Notes under the pieces: model-generated | Database searches by the model: none | What the model was told of the DNA's origin: nothing | What the model saw: the letters and a program-made list of their open reading frames with translations, nothing else | NCBI GenBank assembly: GCA_003223215.1 | Contig: QHYH01000087.1 | Coordinates: 62,001-126,000 of the forward strand | Direction: 5' to 3' | Length of the DNA: 64,000 nt | Source of the DNA: Acidobacteriota bacterium | Lineage (GTDB): Bacteria; Acidobacteriota; Terriglobia; Acidiferrales; UBA7541 | Shown here: positions 17,086 through 25,792 of the stretch, in pieces | Layout of the letters: every line of letters starts with the position of its first letter | Numbering within the stretch: position 1 is the stretch's first letter | Position numbers and translations under genes: made by a program

Positions 17086-18921
17086 CTAAGGCTTCAACTT
17101 CAGAAAAGTCACTCCGTAGCTGCCCAGCGTCACCGATATTTTCTGGCCGGGCGTGATACCAACTGCGGTCGGGCCGCTAGTCGCGTTGGTTTTTGCATCA
17201 ATTGTTATGGACGTAGCGCTGGAGAATGTTCCCAAGGACGAAACATCGGCAATCACGGTTCGCGGATCTCCAGGCCCGTTATTGTCGGTGGGAGCATGCA
17301 CCGCGTGATCCACAATCATGAGCACCACGGATCCATCGCTACTCTTTGTCGCAACAATCTCCACGCTCGACGTCTCGGTCGCAGACAATTGCAGGATGTC
17401 GGGCCCGGGTGACGTCGGAGTGGAAGGAAACATCTGCGCCAACCAATAATCCACCCAGTAGCTCAGATACGTGCTCCCGGTGTTGAAGTCCACTTCGCCG
17501 GACTGCGTATCCGCGGCGTAAAGCCAGTGATACAGCGCCTGATTCCCCGCTTTGCCAAATTCCGAAAACACGTAGGGCCGAAATGCCGCAAAAAACGGGT
17601 TCGTCCCTCGCGGGTCGGAAACGAATTTCATCGTTGGATTGCAATTGCTCGTTCCGTCGGGATTGGGATAGTCCGCGTTCACGTTGTTTTCCGTGACCCA
17701 GAGCGGCACGCTTGCCAGGTCTGATCGCGTTCGCAGTTGCTGGTAGACGTAGTTGATGTATTGCACCATCTGCGGCACGCGAGAAAACAACGTCGCGTCC
17801 ACGTCTTGCTGATTGCAGGTGGGATAGAAATGCGTAGCGACGACATTCACCTGCGCGCTCACTCCTCCGTTGGCGGGGGCGGCCACGAACGGCGGCAGGT
17901 CCGTTGTCGGGTCCGCCACCGCAAGTTCCAATGCGGAAATCTTTATCGTGTAGTCGACACTGAGCATCGCGGGAACCACCGTGTTGTACAGCTGGATGTA
18001 CTGGCTCGCCGTCAGGCCGTTGATGTTGTATTCGTTGAAGATGCCCCACCACGTGATCGGGTGTTGCGGGTAGCTCGGCGACACGAGAGTAGTTCCGCCC
18101 CAGGTGAAACCACCCTTGTTGTAATACCTCACTAGGTTCGCGCTGTAATCGGCAAAAGCTTGCACATTTGCAGAGTTAAAAATGAAATGCCCCGTCGTGG
18201 GATCATTCAAAAACGCCGGCGCCACGGCGATCTGAAACTCCGGGCTGTTATCCGCCGCGCTCAGCACGGGCTGCACAACGGCATCCAAGGTGGCGAAGTT
18301 CCAGTCCGTCGCGGCCCCAGTGTTCACCTTCATGGGGACGCCCTGGCTGACCGCCTGGAGCCGAATGTGTTGCGGACCAAGTTTGGTCAACTGCGTCGGC
18401 TCAGTCGCCGTGTGATTCTGAAAGAATTGGTAGTTCCCCTCCGACGGCTGGAAGGATGTGGACATAAATTCGTCCAATTTACCGCCAACACCAAGGGTCG
18501 TATCGACGGCGTTCGCGACGGAAGCGGCAATCGCAATCACCAGCACCAACGGCTGGCTCGCGGTCCGCGTCCCCTCTGTCACTACGACATTCGCAGAATA
18601 TGTTCCAGACGGTGTCGTGCTTGTAGCGACCAAAGAAAGGGTCCCGGTCAATCCACCGGCCGCGGGTACAAATTGCCAAGTGACCCCGCTCGGCAAATTG
18701 CTCGCCGTAACAGATAGCGAACTCGCCGAACTTGCCCCGCTGACCGTGGCACCGACAGCCGCCGGGGTGCCGTCTTGAGGCGCAACCACCGTGCTTGTAG
18801 AAAGGGATACCGTAAGGGGCCCTGGTGGTATTCCTGGCCCGCCGCCGCAACCTGTGGCAAAGGCCCAGGCCGCCAGCACGGCAACGAGCATCTCCGTCTC
18901 GAGAAACCGTTCAGGCTTCAT
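17086..18921 (-). CDS. GH39-like glycoside hydrolase, lipoprotein
   Basis: 611 residues. The N-terminus ends in the lipobox FATGCGGG, so the protein is probably lipid-anchored and exported. Residues about 35-130 form an Ig-like/Big domain rich in Ser, Thr and Val. The remainder resembles the TIM barrel of clan A hydrolases of the GH39/GH5 type: HIRLQAVSQGVPMKV, DWNFATLDAVVQPVL, the acid/base motif TWWGIFNEYN (Glu after Asn) and, after a long insert, LWVTENNVN, whose Glu is the likely nucleophile. A beta-sandwich closes the protein (SSVEIVATKSSDGSVVLMIV). The substrate could be a xylan- or mucin-like glycan; this is not determined by the motifs. It stands alone on its strand. Confidence 0.75.
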   Translation of the reverse strand: MKPERFLETEMLVAVLAAWAFATGCGGGPGIPPGPLTVSLSTSTVVAPQDGTPAAVGATVSGASSASSLSVTASNLPSGVTWQFVPAAGGLTGTLSLVATSTTPSGTYSANVVVTEGTRTASQPLVLVIAIAASVANAVDTTLGVGGKLDEFMSTSFQPSEGNYQFFQNHTATEPTQLTKLGPQHIRLQAVSQGVPMKVNTGAATDWNFATLDAVVQPVLSAADNSPEFQIAVAPAFLNDPTTGHFIFNSANVQAFADYSANLVRYYNKGGFTWGGTTLVSPSYPQHPITWWGIFNEYNINGLTASQYIQLYNTVVPAMLSVDYTIKISALELAVADPTTDLPPFVAAPANGGVSAQVNVVATHFYPTCNQQDVDATLFSRVPQMVQYINYVYQQLRTRSDLASVPLWVTENNVNADYPNPDGTSNCNPTMKFVSDPRGTNPFFAAFRPYVFSEFGKAGNQALYHWLYAADTQSGEVDFNTGSTYLSYWVDYWLAQMFPSTPTSPGPDILQLSATETSSVEIVATKSSDGSVVLMIVDHAVHAPTDNNGPGDPRTVIADVSSLGTFSSATSITIDAKTNATSGPTAVGITPGQKISVTLGSYGVTFLKLKP

Positions 18922-19060
18922 GCCACACCTACTTCGTATTAGGCTTCATCGAGGGCCACGGGCATTTTACCTCGCTCTGTTCCTGGGACAGCTGTCGACA
19001 ATTCCGTCGCTCAATCCATTCCCATAATAAGATAATTCCAACGTGGCGTAGGGCCACTTC

Positions 19061-19258
19061 TGTCCGAACGGTGGATGGATCGCGGTGCCTGGGCTGTTCC
19101 ATCTGCGACTGGCGGCGGGGCCGCCTCTTTACGACTTTGGGCCAACCTCGGGGCAAAAGGGATATCAAGTGTCGTCGGATGGGCGACGTATCTTGGTGAA
19201 CTCTCGAGCGGACATCGAGGGCCTGGTAACGGGATATCACACTAATGCACAACGGTAA
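19061..19258 (+). pseudogene. Possible C-terminal fragment of a TolB/PD40 beta-propeller protein
   Basis: One frame reads PLYDFGPTSGQKGYQVSSDG and then RRILVNSR before TAA at 19258. This resembles the last blade of WD40-like (PD40) proteins and of kinases with such C-termini (VSPDGxRFLVN pattern). Nothing upstream supports an intact gene. It overlaps the start of the DUF998 gene by 14 bp. Confidence 0.35.
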
Positions 19259-19954
19259 TATTCGCGCCCCATCCACGATGGTAGCGCCGGCGGCTTGGCT
19301 GGCGATCATTATGACCACTGCAACAGTCCTGCTGCTAGCAAGCCTGCATGTTTTGAGCCCAGAATTTGCGCCTTCTTGGCACATGGTGAGTGAATACGCC
19401 TTCGGTCATCATGGTTTGCTGCTGGCGCTGATGTTTCTATCGTGGGGCATTAGCTCCTGGGCACTGGCAGTCGCGATTTGATCGCAAGTCAAAACCGAAG
19501 TCGGCAAGGTGGGTTGTGGTCTCTAATCGTTGCTGGCATAGGGGAGGCGATGGCCTCCGTTTTTGATGTCACTCACTACACGGGGCACGCTATCGCAGGG
19601 CTGCTGGGAGTTGGCGGTTTTCCCGTCGCTGTGTTGCTTTTGAGTGTAGACCTTGGCCACACCGAGGAGTGGCTTGGCGCTAGAAGGGCGCTGCTCTGGA
19701 TCGCGAACCTTAGTTGGATAAGTGTGGTGCTGTTGATTGCGACGTTGGTTCTGATGACCATGCAACTCGCCCGGGCAAATGGCGGCCATTTGCCCCAGCA
19801 TGCGCCGAAATCATTGCCGCCTGGAGTGCTTGGATTAGACGGGTGGGCGAACCGGCTCATTGTGCTTTCAAACTGCTTGTGGTGTTCGTTGCTGCTTGGC
19901 ATGCGATTAAAGTGGAACAAAATCGTGACCAAGCGGAGGCAACTTAACCTCTGA
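19245..19954 (+). pseudogene. DUF998-type membrane protein gene, broken by a stop and a frameshift
   Basis: Two adjacent ORFs (19245-19481 and 19478-19954) together give one six-helix membrane protein of the DUF998 kind. The first half contains MVSEYAFGHHGLLLALMFLS, the second GIGEAMASVFDVTHYTGHAI. The first ORF ends at TGA (19479-19481) after AVAI, where a Trp codon (TGG) would fit. The same frame then continues SQVKTEVGKVG before the coherent sequence moves to another frame (LWSLIVAG) near 19506-19514. The TTG start the track gives for the second half is therefore an artefact. Two lesions make a pseudogene more likely than a sequencing error. The function of the intact family is unknown. 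Confidence 0.7.
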
Positions 19955-20103
19955 CTCATAGATGCCGGCAAAACACCCTTATCGTCCGCATTGGTACAGA
20001 TGGGCATGCCGGGAAGCGGAGTTGGCCATTTGCAACTGGCAATACCGATGTAAACTCCTTGCGAGTCTGTTTGAGTGATTCGAAATTCGGGGAGGCAACA
20101 TCT

Positions 20104-21012
20104 ATGCGCAAAATCACTCCACATTTGTGGTTCGACAAAGAGGCAAAAGAGGCAGCCGAACTTTACACTTCTCAGATTCCAAACTCAAAGATCGCGAATG
20201 TAAAAACTCTTCATAACACGCCGTCAGGGGATTGCGACTTGGTGTCGTTCGAGCTTTCGGGCCAGGCGTTTATGGCCATAAGCGCGGGACCACTTTACAA
20301 GTTCAATCCGTCGGTTTCTTTTCACGTGAAATGTAAAGCAAGAGACGAAGTCGACTCGATCTTCGAGAGACTTTCCAATGGCGGAAAAGTTCTCATGCCG
20401 CTTGGCAGCTATCCGTTCAGCGACCGGTACGGCTGGCTGGAAGACAAGTATGGACTGTCGTGGCAGGTGATTTTGGCAGGCGAGCGCGAGATGAAGCAAA
20501 GGATCTCTCCTGTGCTCATGTTTGTGGGCAAGGTCTGCGGCAAGACGGAAGAGGCGATCAATTATTATGCAGAGGTTTTCAAGAATTCACCTGCCGGTGC
20601 CACAGCTAGCACCAACGTGAATATACTTGCGCGTTACGGAACGGGCGAGGAACCGGACAGAGAAGGGACAGTAAGGTACGCTTCGTTCACGCTTCTCGGC
20701 CAGGAGTTTGGGGCCATGGACTCTGCGCGGGAGCACAAATTCGCTTTCAACGAGGCGATATCGTTCATGGTTCCCTGCGATACGCAGGGAGAAATCGATT
20801 ATTTTTGGGAAAGGCTTTCCGCCGATCCAAAGGCCGGACAGTGCGGCTGGCTCAAGGACAGGTACGGCCTATCCTGGCAGATCACTCCCACGATCATGAA
20901 CGAGATGCTCGCCAGCAACGATCAGGAAAGAACGGCACGCGTAACCCAGGCCTTCCTCAAAATGAAAAAGTTCGATATCGATGCGCTGAAGCAAGCATAT
21001 GGAGGGCAATAG
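20104..21012 (+). CDS. Double VOC-fold protein (PhnB / 3-demethylubiquinone methyltransferase-like)
   Basis: 302 residues from the ATG at 20104, with GGGGAGG eight bases upstream; the track start at 20059 is too early. Two PhnB-type glyoxalase-fold modules are present. The first (1-125) opens KITPHLWFDKEAKEAAELYT and closes DRYGWLEDKYGLSWQV. The second (135-270) opens PVLMFVGKVCGKTEEAINYY and closes GQCGWLKDRYGLSWQI. A C-terminal helix DIDALKQAYGG follows. Proteins of this type are metal-binding or substrate-binding domains; the methyltransferase name often attached to them is not supported by enzymology. A fused pair in one chain substitutes for a dimer. Confidence 0.87.
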   Translation: MRKITPHLWFDKEAKEAAELYTSQIPNSKIANVKTLHNTPSGDCDLVSFELSGQAFMAISAGPLYKFNPSVSFHVKCKARDEVDSIFERLSNGGKVLMPLGSYPFSDRYGWLEDKYGLSWQVILAGEREMKQRISPVLMFVGKVCGKTEEAINYYAEVFKNSPAGATASTNVNILARYGTGEEPDREGTVRYASFTLLGQEFGAMDSAREHKFAFNEAISFMVPCDTQGEIDYFWERLSADPKAGQCGWLKDRYGLSWQITPTIMNEMLASNDQERTARVTQAFLKMKKFDIDALKQAYGGQ

Positions 21013-21088
21013 GAAAGATGTGTTTCATGGCTAGGAGCGTATGCCTCGCATGGCTGGTCCGGCTATCGGCACGCATCGCATCGTTGAC

Positions 21089-22579
21089 TCAGTAGATTCG
21101 GAAGCTCCCGCTGCAGTGCATCATGCTCATCAAGTAGAGCATGCCGTCGTAGTAGCGCTGTTCCCCTGACGGCACCGGTGTGTTCCACAGCTCCTCCAGA
21201 AACGCCTTCGATATCGGCCCCGGGGTGGCCGCAAAGCTGCCTACCGCAGCCGTGGCGACCATACCGGCGGAATGCCGCATCGACAGCGGCTTGCCATCGA
21301 GGGTGTAGCGATCGGCAAAGCTGTGAATGTCCTGCCCATAAAGGAACTTCTGAATGCGGTCGCTGAGCGCGGTCTCTCGCACATCTTTCTTCCACCACGA
21401 ATAGTCGACCGACCAATTGCCGACGCTTCGCCACGAGTCGTATCCGAACGGCGTCGTCGTTCCATCGTAATGCACAACCTGTGTACCGTCGAAGTTGTTG
21501 TTATCGGGAGCAAGCCCGGTCTCAGGCCCAGTGACCTTGCTGAACATATCCCGGCTCACATCGGCGGCTTTGGCCCAGAACTCGCTGTCCTCCGACGGTC
21601 CCCAGCGCGCCCACAGTTCATAGAACGCCGGCAGATGATAGGAAGCGTCCGTAAAGTTCGCGTCTACGTTCGGCACAAAGCGGATCATGTAATGATCCTC
21701 ATCCAACATCGGGCCGATGGTTTGCGACCGCGCCGCCATGTCCCGAGGGGCACGAAAGAACGGCAGTGGTTTCCCACTTTTCGCGGCTTCCTCCGCCTGC
21801 CGCTTGTTGTTAGGACTGGGCCAGGGATGATCGGGCGGAACAAAGGGCGGATCGTCAGGATGTATGCGGAACGGCCCTGTCGCGGTTAGTACCGGATGGT
21901 GCCTCATTCCGCGCAGGATCTTGTCGGCTTCGGCCTGATAGTTGTAAATGCCCCGACCATTTCCCCAGCGGTGCGCCGCGAAGTAAAGCGCCATCGCAAA
22001 ATACTCTTCCCCGTCGGGTGCGGCGCCGGTCGCGCGCGGCGTGCCGTCGGTGTTCATCGACCACGCGAAGTAACCCACTGACGGATTCTTCTCGTCCGTG
22101 ATCAACATAGAAGTGTTCGCCCAGTTCCATATAGCGTCGAATTCGCGTTTCTTGTTGAGCTGTACCGCGATCATCATGCCGTAGCTCATGCCCTCGGAAC
22201 GCGCGTCGTTGTTCGCCCAATCCGTGATGTAAGCCAGCGGCCCGTTGGCATTCGCTCCAGTCTCGAAGTAAATCCGTTCTTCCTGGCCGTCGCCATGGAA
22301 AAGTTGCTGAAACGCCTTCTCGATCTTGGCGTGGCTCTCGGCCGACGAGTGACCCAGTTCGGAAAACAGATCGTGATACTCGTGCATCTTGTAGGCGCCG
22401 TTCCCGTCACCGGGTATCCGCGGAATGTCTCCAAGCGGGGCGTTGACATGTGGCACGCGAGGGCTGAAGGGCAGCGCCTGCGCCGGCACAGGCGCTGGTG
22501 ACGTTTGGGCGATAGCGACACCGGAGGATAGTAGTGAAATACCAAAAGCGAAAAGTGCGATAAAACGGCGGATAAGCAA
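21089..22579 (-). CDS. Glycoside hydrolase family 8, exo-oligoxylanase (Rex)-like
   Basis: About 496 residues if translation begins at the TTG at 22579, which has GAGGTT six bases upstream and gives the signal peptide LIRRFIALFAFGISLLSSGV ending AIAQ. The track starts at a GTG 63 bp earlier with no ribosome binding site. The (alpha/alpha)6 barrel shows the GH8 general-acid motif ARSEGMSYGMMIAVQ, then GYFAWSMNTDGTPRATGAAP and PDGEEYFAMALYFAAHRWG, which is the pattern of reducing-end xylose-releasing exo-oligoxylanases. The enzyme would trim xylo-oligosaccharides in the periplasm or outside the cell. It fits the other carbohydrate-active genes of the window but is not in an operon with them. 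Confidence 0.88.
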   Translation of the reverse strand: MLIRRFIALFAFGISLLSSGVAIAQTSPAPVPAQALPFSPRVPHVNAPLGDIPRIPGDGNGAYKMHEYHDLFSELGHSSAESHAKIEKAFQQLFHGDGQEERIYFETGANANGPLAYITDWANNDARSEGMSYGMMIAVQLNKKREFDAIWNWANTSMLITDEKNPSVGYFAWSMNTDGTPRATGAAPDGEEYFAMALYFAAHRWGNGRGIYNYQAEADKILRGMRHHPVLTATGPFRIHPDDPPFVPPDHPWPSPNNKRQAEEAAKSGKPLPFFRAPRDMAARSQTIGPMLDEDHYMIRFVPNVDANFTDASYHLPAFYELWARWGPSEDSEFWAKAADVSRDMFSKVTGPETGLAPDNNNFDGTQVVHYDGTTTPFGYDSWRSVGNWSVDYSWWKKDVRETALSDRIQKFLYGQDIHSFADRYTLDGKPLSMRHSAGMVATAAVGSFAATPGPISKAFLEELWNTPVPSGEQRYYDGMLYLMSMMHCSGSFRIY

Positions 22580-22818
22580 GGCGCAACCTCGCAGGACAAA
22601 CGGAACATGCTGCGGTACTCGGCATGCATTATACAAGCGCACCTGATTTACCCGTGCGCCCTAGCTCTGCAGTAAATTCTCAGTCCTCTGTTTGTCGTCG
22701 GCTTATCGGACACGGCCTCACAGGTCTTTACCCGATGGGCTTTTGCAGCCTCTGCCCGATTGTTTCTCGTGGTTCGACGAACTTATGCAGTAACTTGGTA
22801 AAGCCATGGGTCATGGCA

Positions 22819-22853
22819 GGTGCTCGATGCTATCTATAGCTAGGTCGAGCACC
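22819..22853. promoter_or_regulatory. Inverted repeat upstream of the VWFA-related gene
   Basis: GGTGCTCGA (22819-22827) is matched by TCGAGCACC (22845-22853) with a 17-base AT-rich centre. It lies about 140 bp before the start of the VWFA-related gene and about 240 bp before the divergent GH8 start. It could be an operator or a transcript hairpin. Confidence 0.35.
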
Positions 22854-22992
22854 AGAAAGCATGCCACAAAATGTGTCCTGTTTCCGCAGGCCTCTTGTAC
22901 TGATTCGGCGCAGATCTGCGGTGGCAAGCGCACAGATGATATCGGATCTACAGTTGTACTGTCTTCGAACTCCAAAAGGGGACGCCAGTTAC

Positions 22993-25125
22993 ATGCGACG
23001 CATCATCTGTGCCGTTCTCCTTAGTTTGCTCGCTGCTGGGGCGGATGCTCAGGCTCCCACGGTCCGAACCGGCACGACGGAGGTTCTTGTCGATGTGGTC
23101 GTGCGCGACAAGAAGTCGAAGATTGTGCGCGATCTGAAGCCGGAAGAAATCCAGGTTCTCGAAGACGGCGATCCGCAGACGATCCGCCACTTCGAGCTGT
23201 TCGAGGGCCGCGCGCCTGGAGACGATACCGGACCGGCTTCAGCGGCTGCCTCCGCGGCAGCTCTTGCCCACGCGACTCCCGCCGCTCAGGCCCCATTGGT
23301 GAGAACCCTTCGCGAAGCCACGGTCGTCTCTGTTGTTGTAGGCAGCCTCAATCCGGAAGGGCGTAAGTCCGCGCGGGATGCCGTGCGGGACTTCATCAAA
23401 AACGAGCTGCGCCCCAACACCTTTGTGGGCGTTTTCGCCTGGACGTACACCGGGATGCAAACGCTCCAGGGGTACACCAACGATGGCGCGCGTATTTCTG
23501 AAGCCATGGAACGGGTGGTGAAATGGACGGGTTTGCGGAAAATCGATGACGCCGACCTCGTGCCCGATACGGTGGAAAGCGCGACACCACCGGCGAGGAC
23601 CGCCCCGGGGCCTGCGGCGGAAATCGAGTCGATGCTGGCCACCCATTGGATGGAGGAGTACCTGGACGCCTACGACGCGAGCATGCGGGAACTCCTGGCG
23701 ATCCGCGGCCTCGCGCAGGCGCAGGCCCAGCTCCCGGGCAGAAAGTTGGTGTTCCTGTTTGCCGGTGGACTGATCGTGCATCCGGATACCGTCGAAGTGC
23801 TGAAAAGCGCGATCAGCGCGGCCAACCGCTCCAACGTCACGATTTACTCGGTGGATACGGTCCGCGACATAGGTCAGAACTTGGAGGCTGGCCGGCGTTT
23901 GCTCGCGGCCGCTGCCAACTCGAGCATGGCGACTCAAACGGCGGCCATAAACGGCGGCAACCGGGCAGTCACTCCTGACCAGGTGGTGATGTTCGAAAAC
24001 GCGGAGAGCTCGATCCGGGCGGACGAGCGCGGCAACTTGCGTGTTCTGGCGGAATCCACGGGCGGAGCGTCGCTGCCCGTGCAAGACCTGCGCGAACCAT
24101 TTCGCCGCGCCATGGAAGAAGCTCGCACGCATTACGAATTGACGTACTCTCCGGCAAGATCCGAAAACGACGGTCGTTTCCGGAAGATCGCGGTCAAGGT
24201 GGTACGGCCGGGTGTGAAGGTATTCGCCCGCAGCGGGTACTATGCGCTGCCCTTGTTGCACGGCGAGGAAATCTATCCCTTCGAAATGGCGACGTTGCAG
24301 GCCATCAATGCGACCCCAGCGCCGCAGCAGCTTGATTTTCACTCTGACGTGCTCCGGTTCCGGCCCGGTTCGCAGCGCAGCCAGCTCTCATTCGCTTGTC
24401 AGGTTCCGGTGCGCGGCCTTTCGGTCGCCGAAGACAAGGATTGGGCCAAGGTACACGTTTCGATCACCGCCCTGATCAAAGATGCTCAAGGCCAGGTGGT
24501 GGACAAGCTCAGCAAGGATCTTCCGTATGCCGTGCCGCGCGCTAAAGCCGACGAACTTCGACGCGGCGTGGTCAGCTTCACCAAGCCATTTCGCCTGCCT
24601 CCGGGACGCTATTCGGTTGAAACCGCGGCGGTGGACCGCGACAGCGCGCGTGCAGGGGTGCTCCGTTCCGTGCTCGTGGTGTCTCCTGCGCCCAATGGCT
24701 TGGCGGCGAGCGATCTCGTACTCGTGCGGCGCGTGGATCCCGCCGAGGAGCCACACCCTGCGGCTGACCCGCTGCTCGCGCGAGGTGGCAAGGTCGTGCC
24801 CGAAGTGTCCGGGGTGGTCGATCGGGCCCTCCCTGGCGACTTGATTTTCTACGGCGTGGGTTACCCGCCCCTGCCGGTTCAGAAGACGCTGCGGGCAACT
24901 TTAGAGATTCTTAGCGATGGCCAGCCGATAATGCGTTCACCCGAGACCGACGTGCCGGTCGAGGCGAACTCCGCGGCCCCCTTCCTGGCGAGCATGCCTC
25001 GGGCAAAGCTCCAGCCAGGACACTATGAAGCCGTCCTAACACTCCGCTATGGAGACCAGTCGGCGCGTAGCGAAACCACTTTTGTGGTGGAGACTGGCGA
25101 GAGTACGGCGAAGCAGCCTCAATGA
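22993..25125 (+). CDS. VWFA-related secreted protein (acidobacterial type)
   Basis: 710 residues from the ATG at 22993; the track ORF starts 44 codons earlier. The product begins with the signal peptide MRRIICAVLLSLLAAGADAQ. The opening block TEVLVDVVVRDKKSKIVRDL then EIQVLEDGDPQTI is characteristic of the VWFA-related family common in Acidobacteriota. The VWA-like fold spans about 100-330, but at the position of the MIDAS Asp the sequence reads VVVGSLN, so metal binding may be lost. A stretch NLRVLAESTGGASLPVQDL and then HYELTYSPARSENDGRFRKI completes the domain. Residues 430-700 are beta-rich with no named domain. The function is unknown; it is probably exposed on the cell envelope. Confidence 0.88.
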   Translation: MRRIICAVLLSLLAAGADAQAPTVRTGTTEVLVDVVVRDKKSKIVRDLKPEEIQVLEDGDPQTIRHFELFEGRAPGDDTGPASAAASAAALAHATPAAQAPLVRTLREATVVSVVVGSLNPEGRKSARDAVRDFIKNELRPNTFVGVFAWTYTGMQTLQGYTNDGARISEAMERVVKWTGLRKIDDADLVPDTVESATPPARTAPGPAAEIESMLATHWMEEYLDAYDASMRELLAIRGLAQAQAQLPGRKLVFLFAGGLIVHPDTVEVLKSAISAANRSNVTIYSVDTVRDIGQNLEAGRRLLAAAANSSMATQTAAINGGNRAVTPDQVVMFENAESSIRADERGNLRVLAESTGGASLPVQDLREPFRRAMEEARTHYELTYSPARSENDGRFRKIAVKVVRPGVKVFARSGYYALPLLHGEEIYPFEMATLQAINATPAPQQLDFHSDVLRFRPGSQRSQLSFACQVPVRGLSVAEDKDWAKVHVSITALIKDAQGQVVDKLSKDLPYAVPRAKADELRRGVVSFTKPFRLPPGRYSVETAAVDRDSARAGVLRSVLVVSPAPNGLAASDLVLVRRVDPAEEPHPAADPLLARGGKVVPEVSGVVDRALPGDLIFYGVGYPPLPVQKTLRATLEILSDGQPIMRSPETDVPVEANSAAPFLASMPRAKLQPGHYEAVLTLRYGDQSARSETTFVVETGESTAKQPQ

Positions 25126-25792
25126 AGGGGAGGCACGCGGATACAGGTTGAGATTTGTCTCTGCGTCCCAATGCTCGCTTATGTCACTATTCGGCAAGCA
25201 GCTGTGCGGCTGCCCGGAAAAGAATTTGAGGCGGCATCCCGGGACTTCGTTTGCCAGGGGTTGGGCGGGCTGTTCCCCCGCTAAGTATTCTCGATTGTTA
25301 AACGCTGGCGTTGTTGCGTGTACCGGTCTATCTTGGCGACACGTTCTTTTCACTAGGAGCTGCCGATGTATCCATACGGTCCATCGGCCACGTAAGGCAA
25401 CATTCCCAGTACTTGTCGGGTTTTCAGGTGATGCAGCCATGACCACGACCACCTGGCTTGGTCGTGCATTTGTCGCAGTCTTCGCGGTCCTCATGCGCGA
25501 TGACTGGTTAAAGAGGCAGACCTAGTTGGCTGCGACCAGAGAAGATTGCCGACATTAAGCGCAGCGGCCTTGCGTCGTATGTTGCGCGACTAGATCGATC
25601 TGTCAGCAGGGTTCGATTCCGCATTCGATCATTGACGGCTTCGGACCCGTTGCTTGCACCCTGGTGTCTTTCAGTCGCTTGCCAAAGACCAGTTTGAGGT
25701 CACTGGGCTTTAACAGAATCTCCGGCGGCTTGTTTCGTATTCCTCGTATTCCGTCGATTTTTCTGGTTGAATCAGGCAATCGAGGTGTGAGT
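25126..25792. other. Long intergenic region, no gene seen
   Basis: About 670 bp. Track ORFs here (25036-25494 minus, 25049-25525 plus, and the first 43 codons of 25664-27157) have no recognisable content. The sequence GGTTCGATTCC near 25612-25622 resembles a tRNA T-loop, but no tRNA can be folded around it. Confidence 0.4.

Noticed and set aside
23239-24342. 367-residue minus-strand ORF
   Set aside because: It is a shadow of the VWFA-related gene on the plus strand; it is rich in His/Arg with no domain.
25612-25640. GGTTCGATTCC resembling a tRNA T-loop
   Set aside because: The flanking bases do not pair as a T-stem and no acceptor, D or anticodon arm can be placed.
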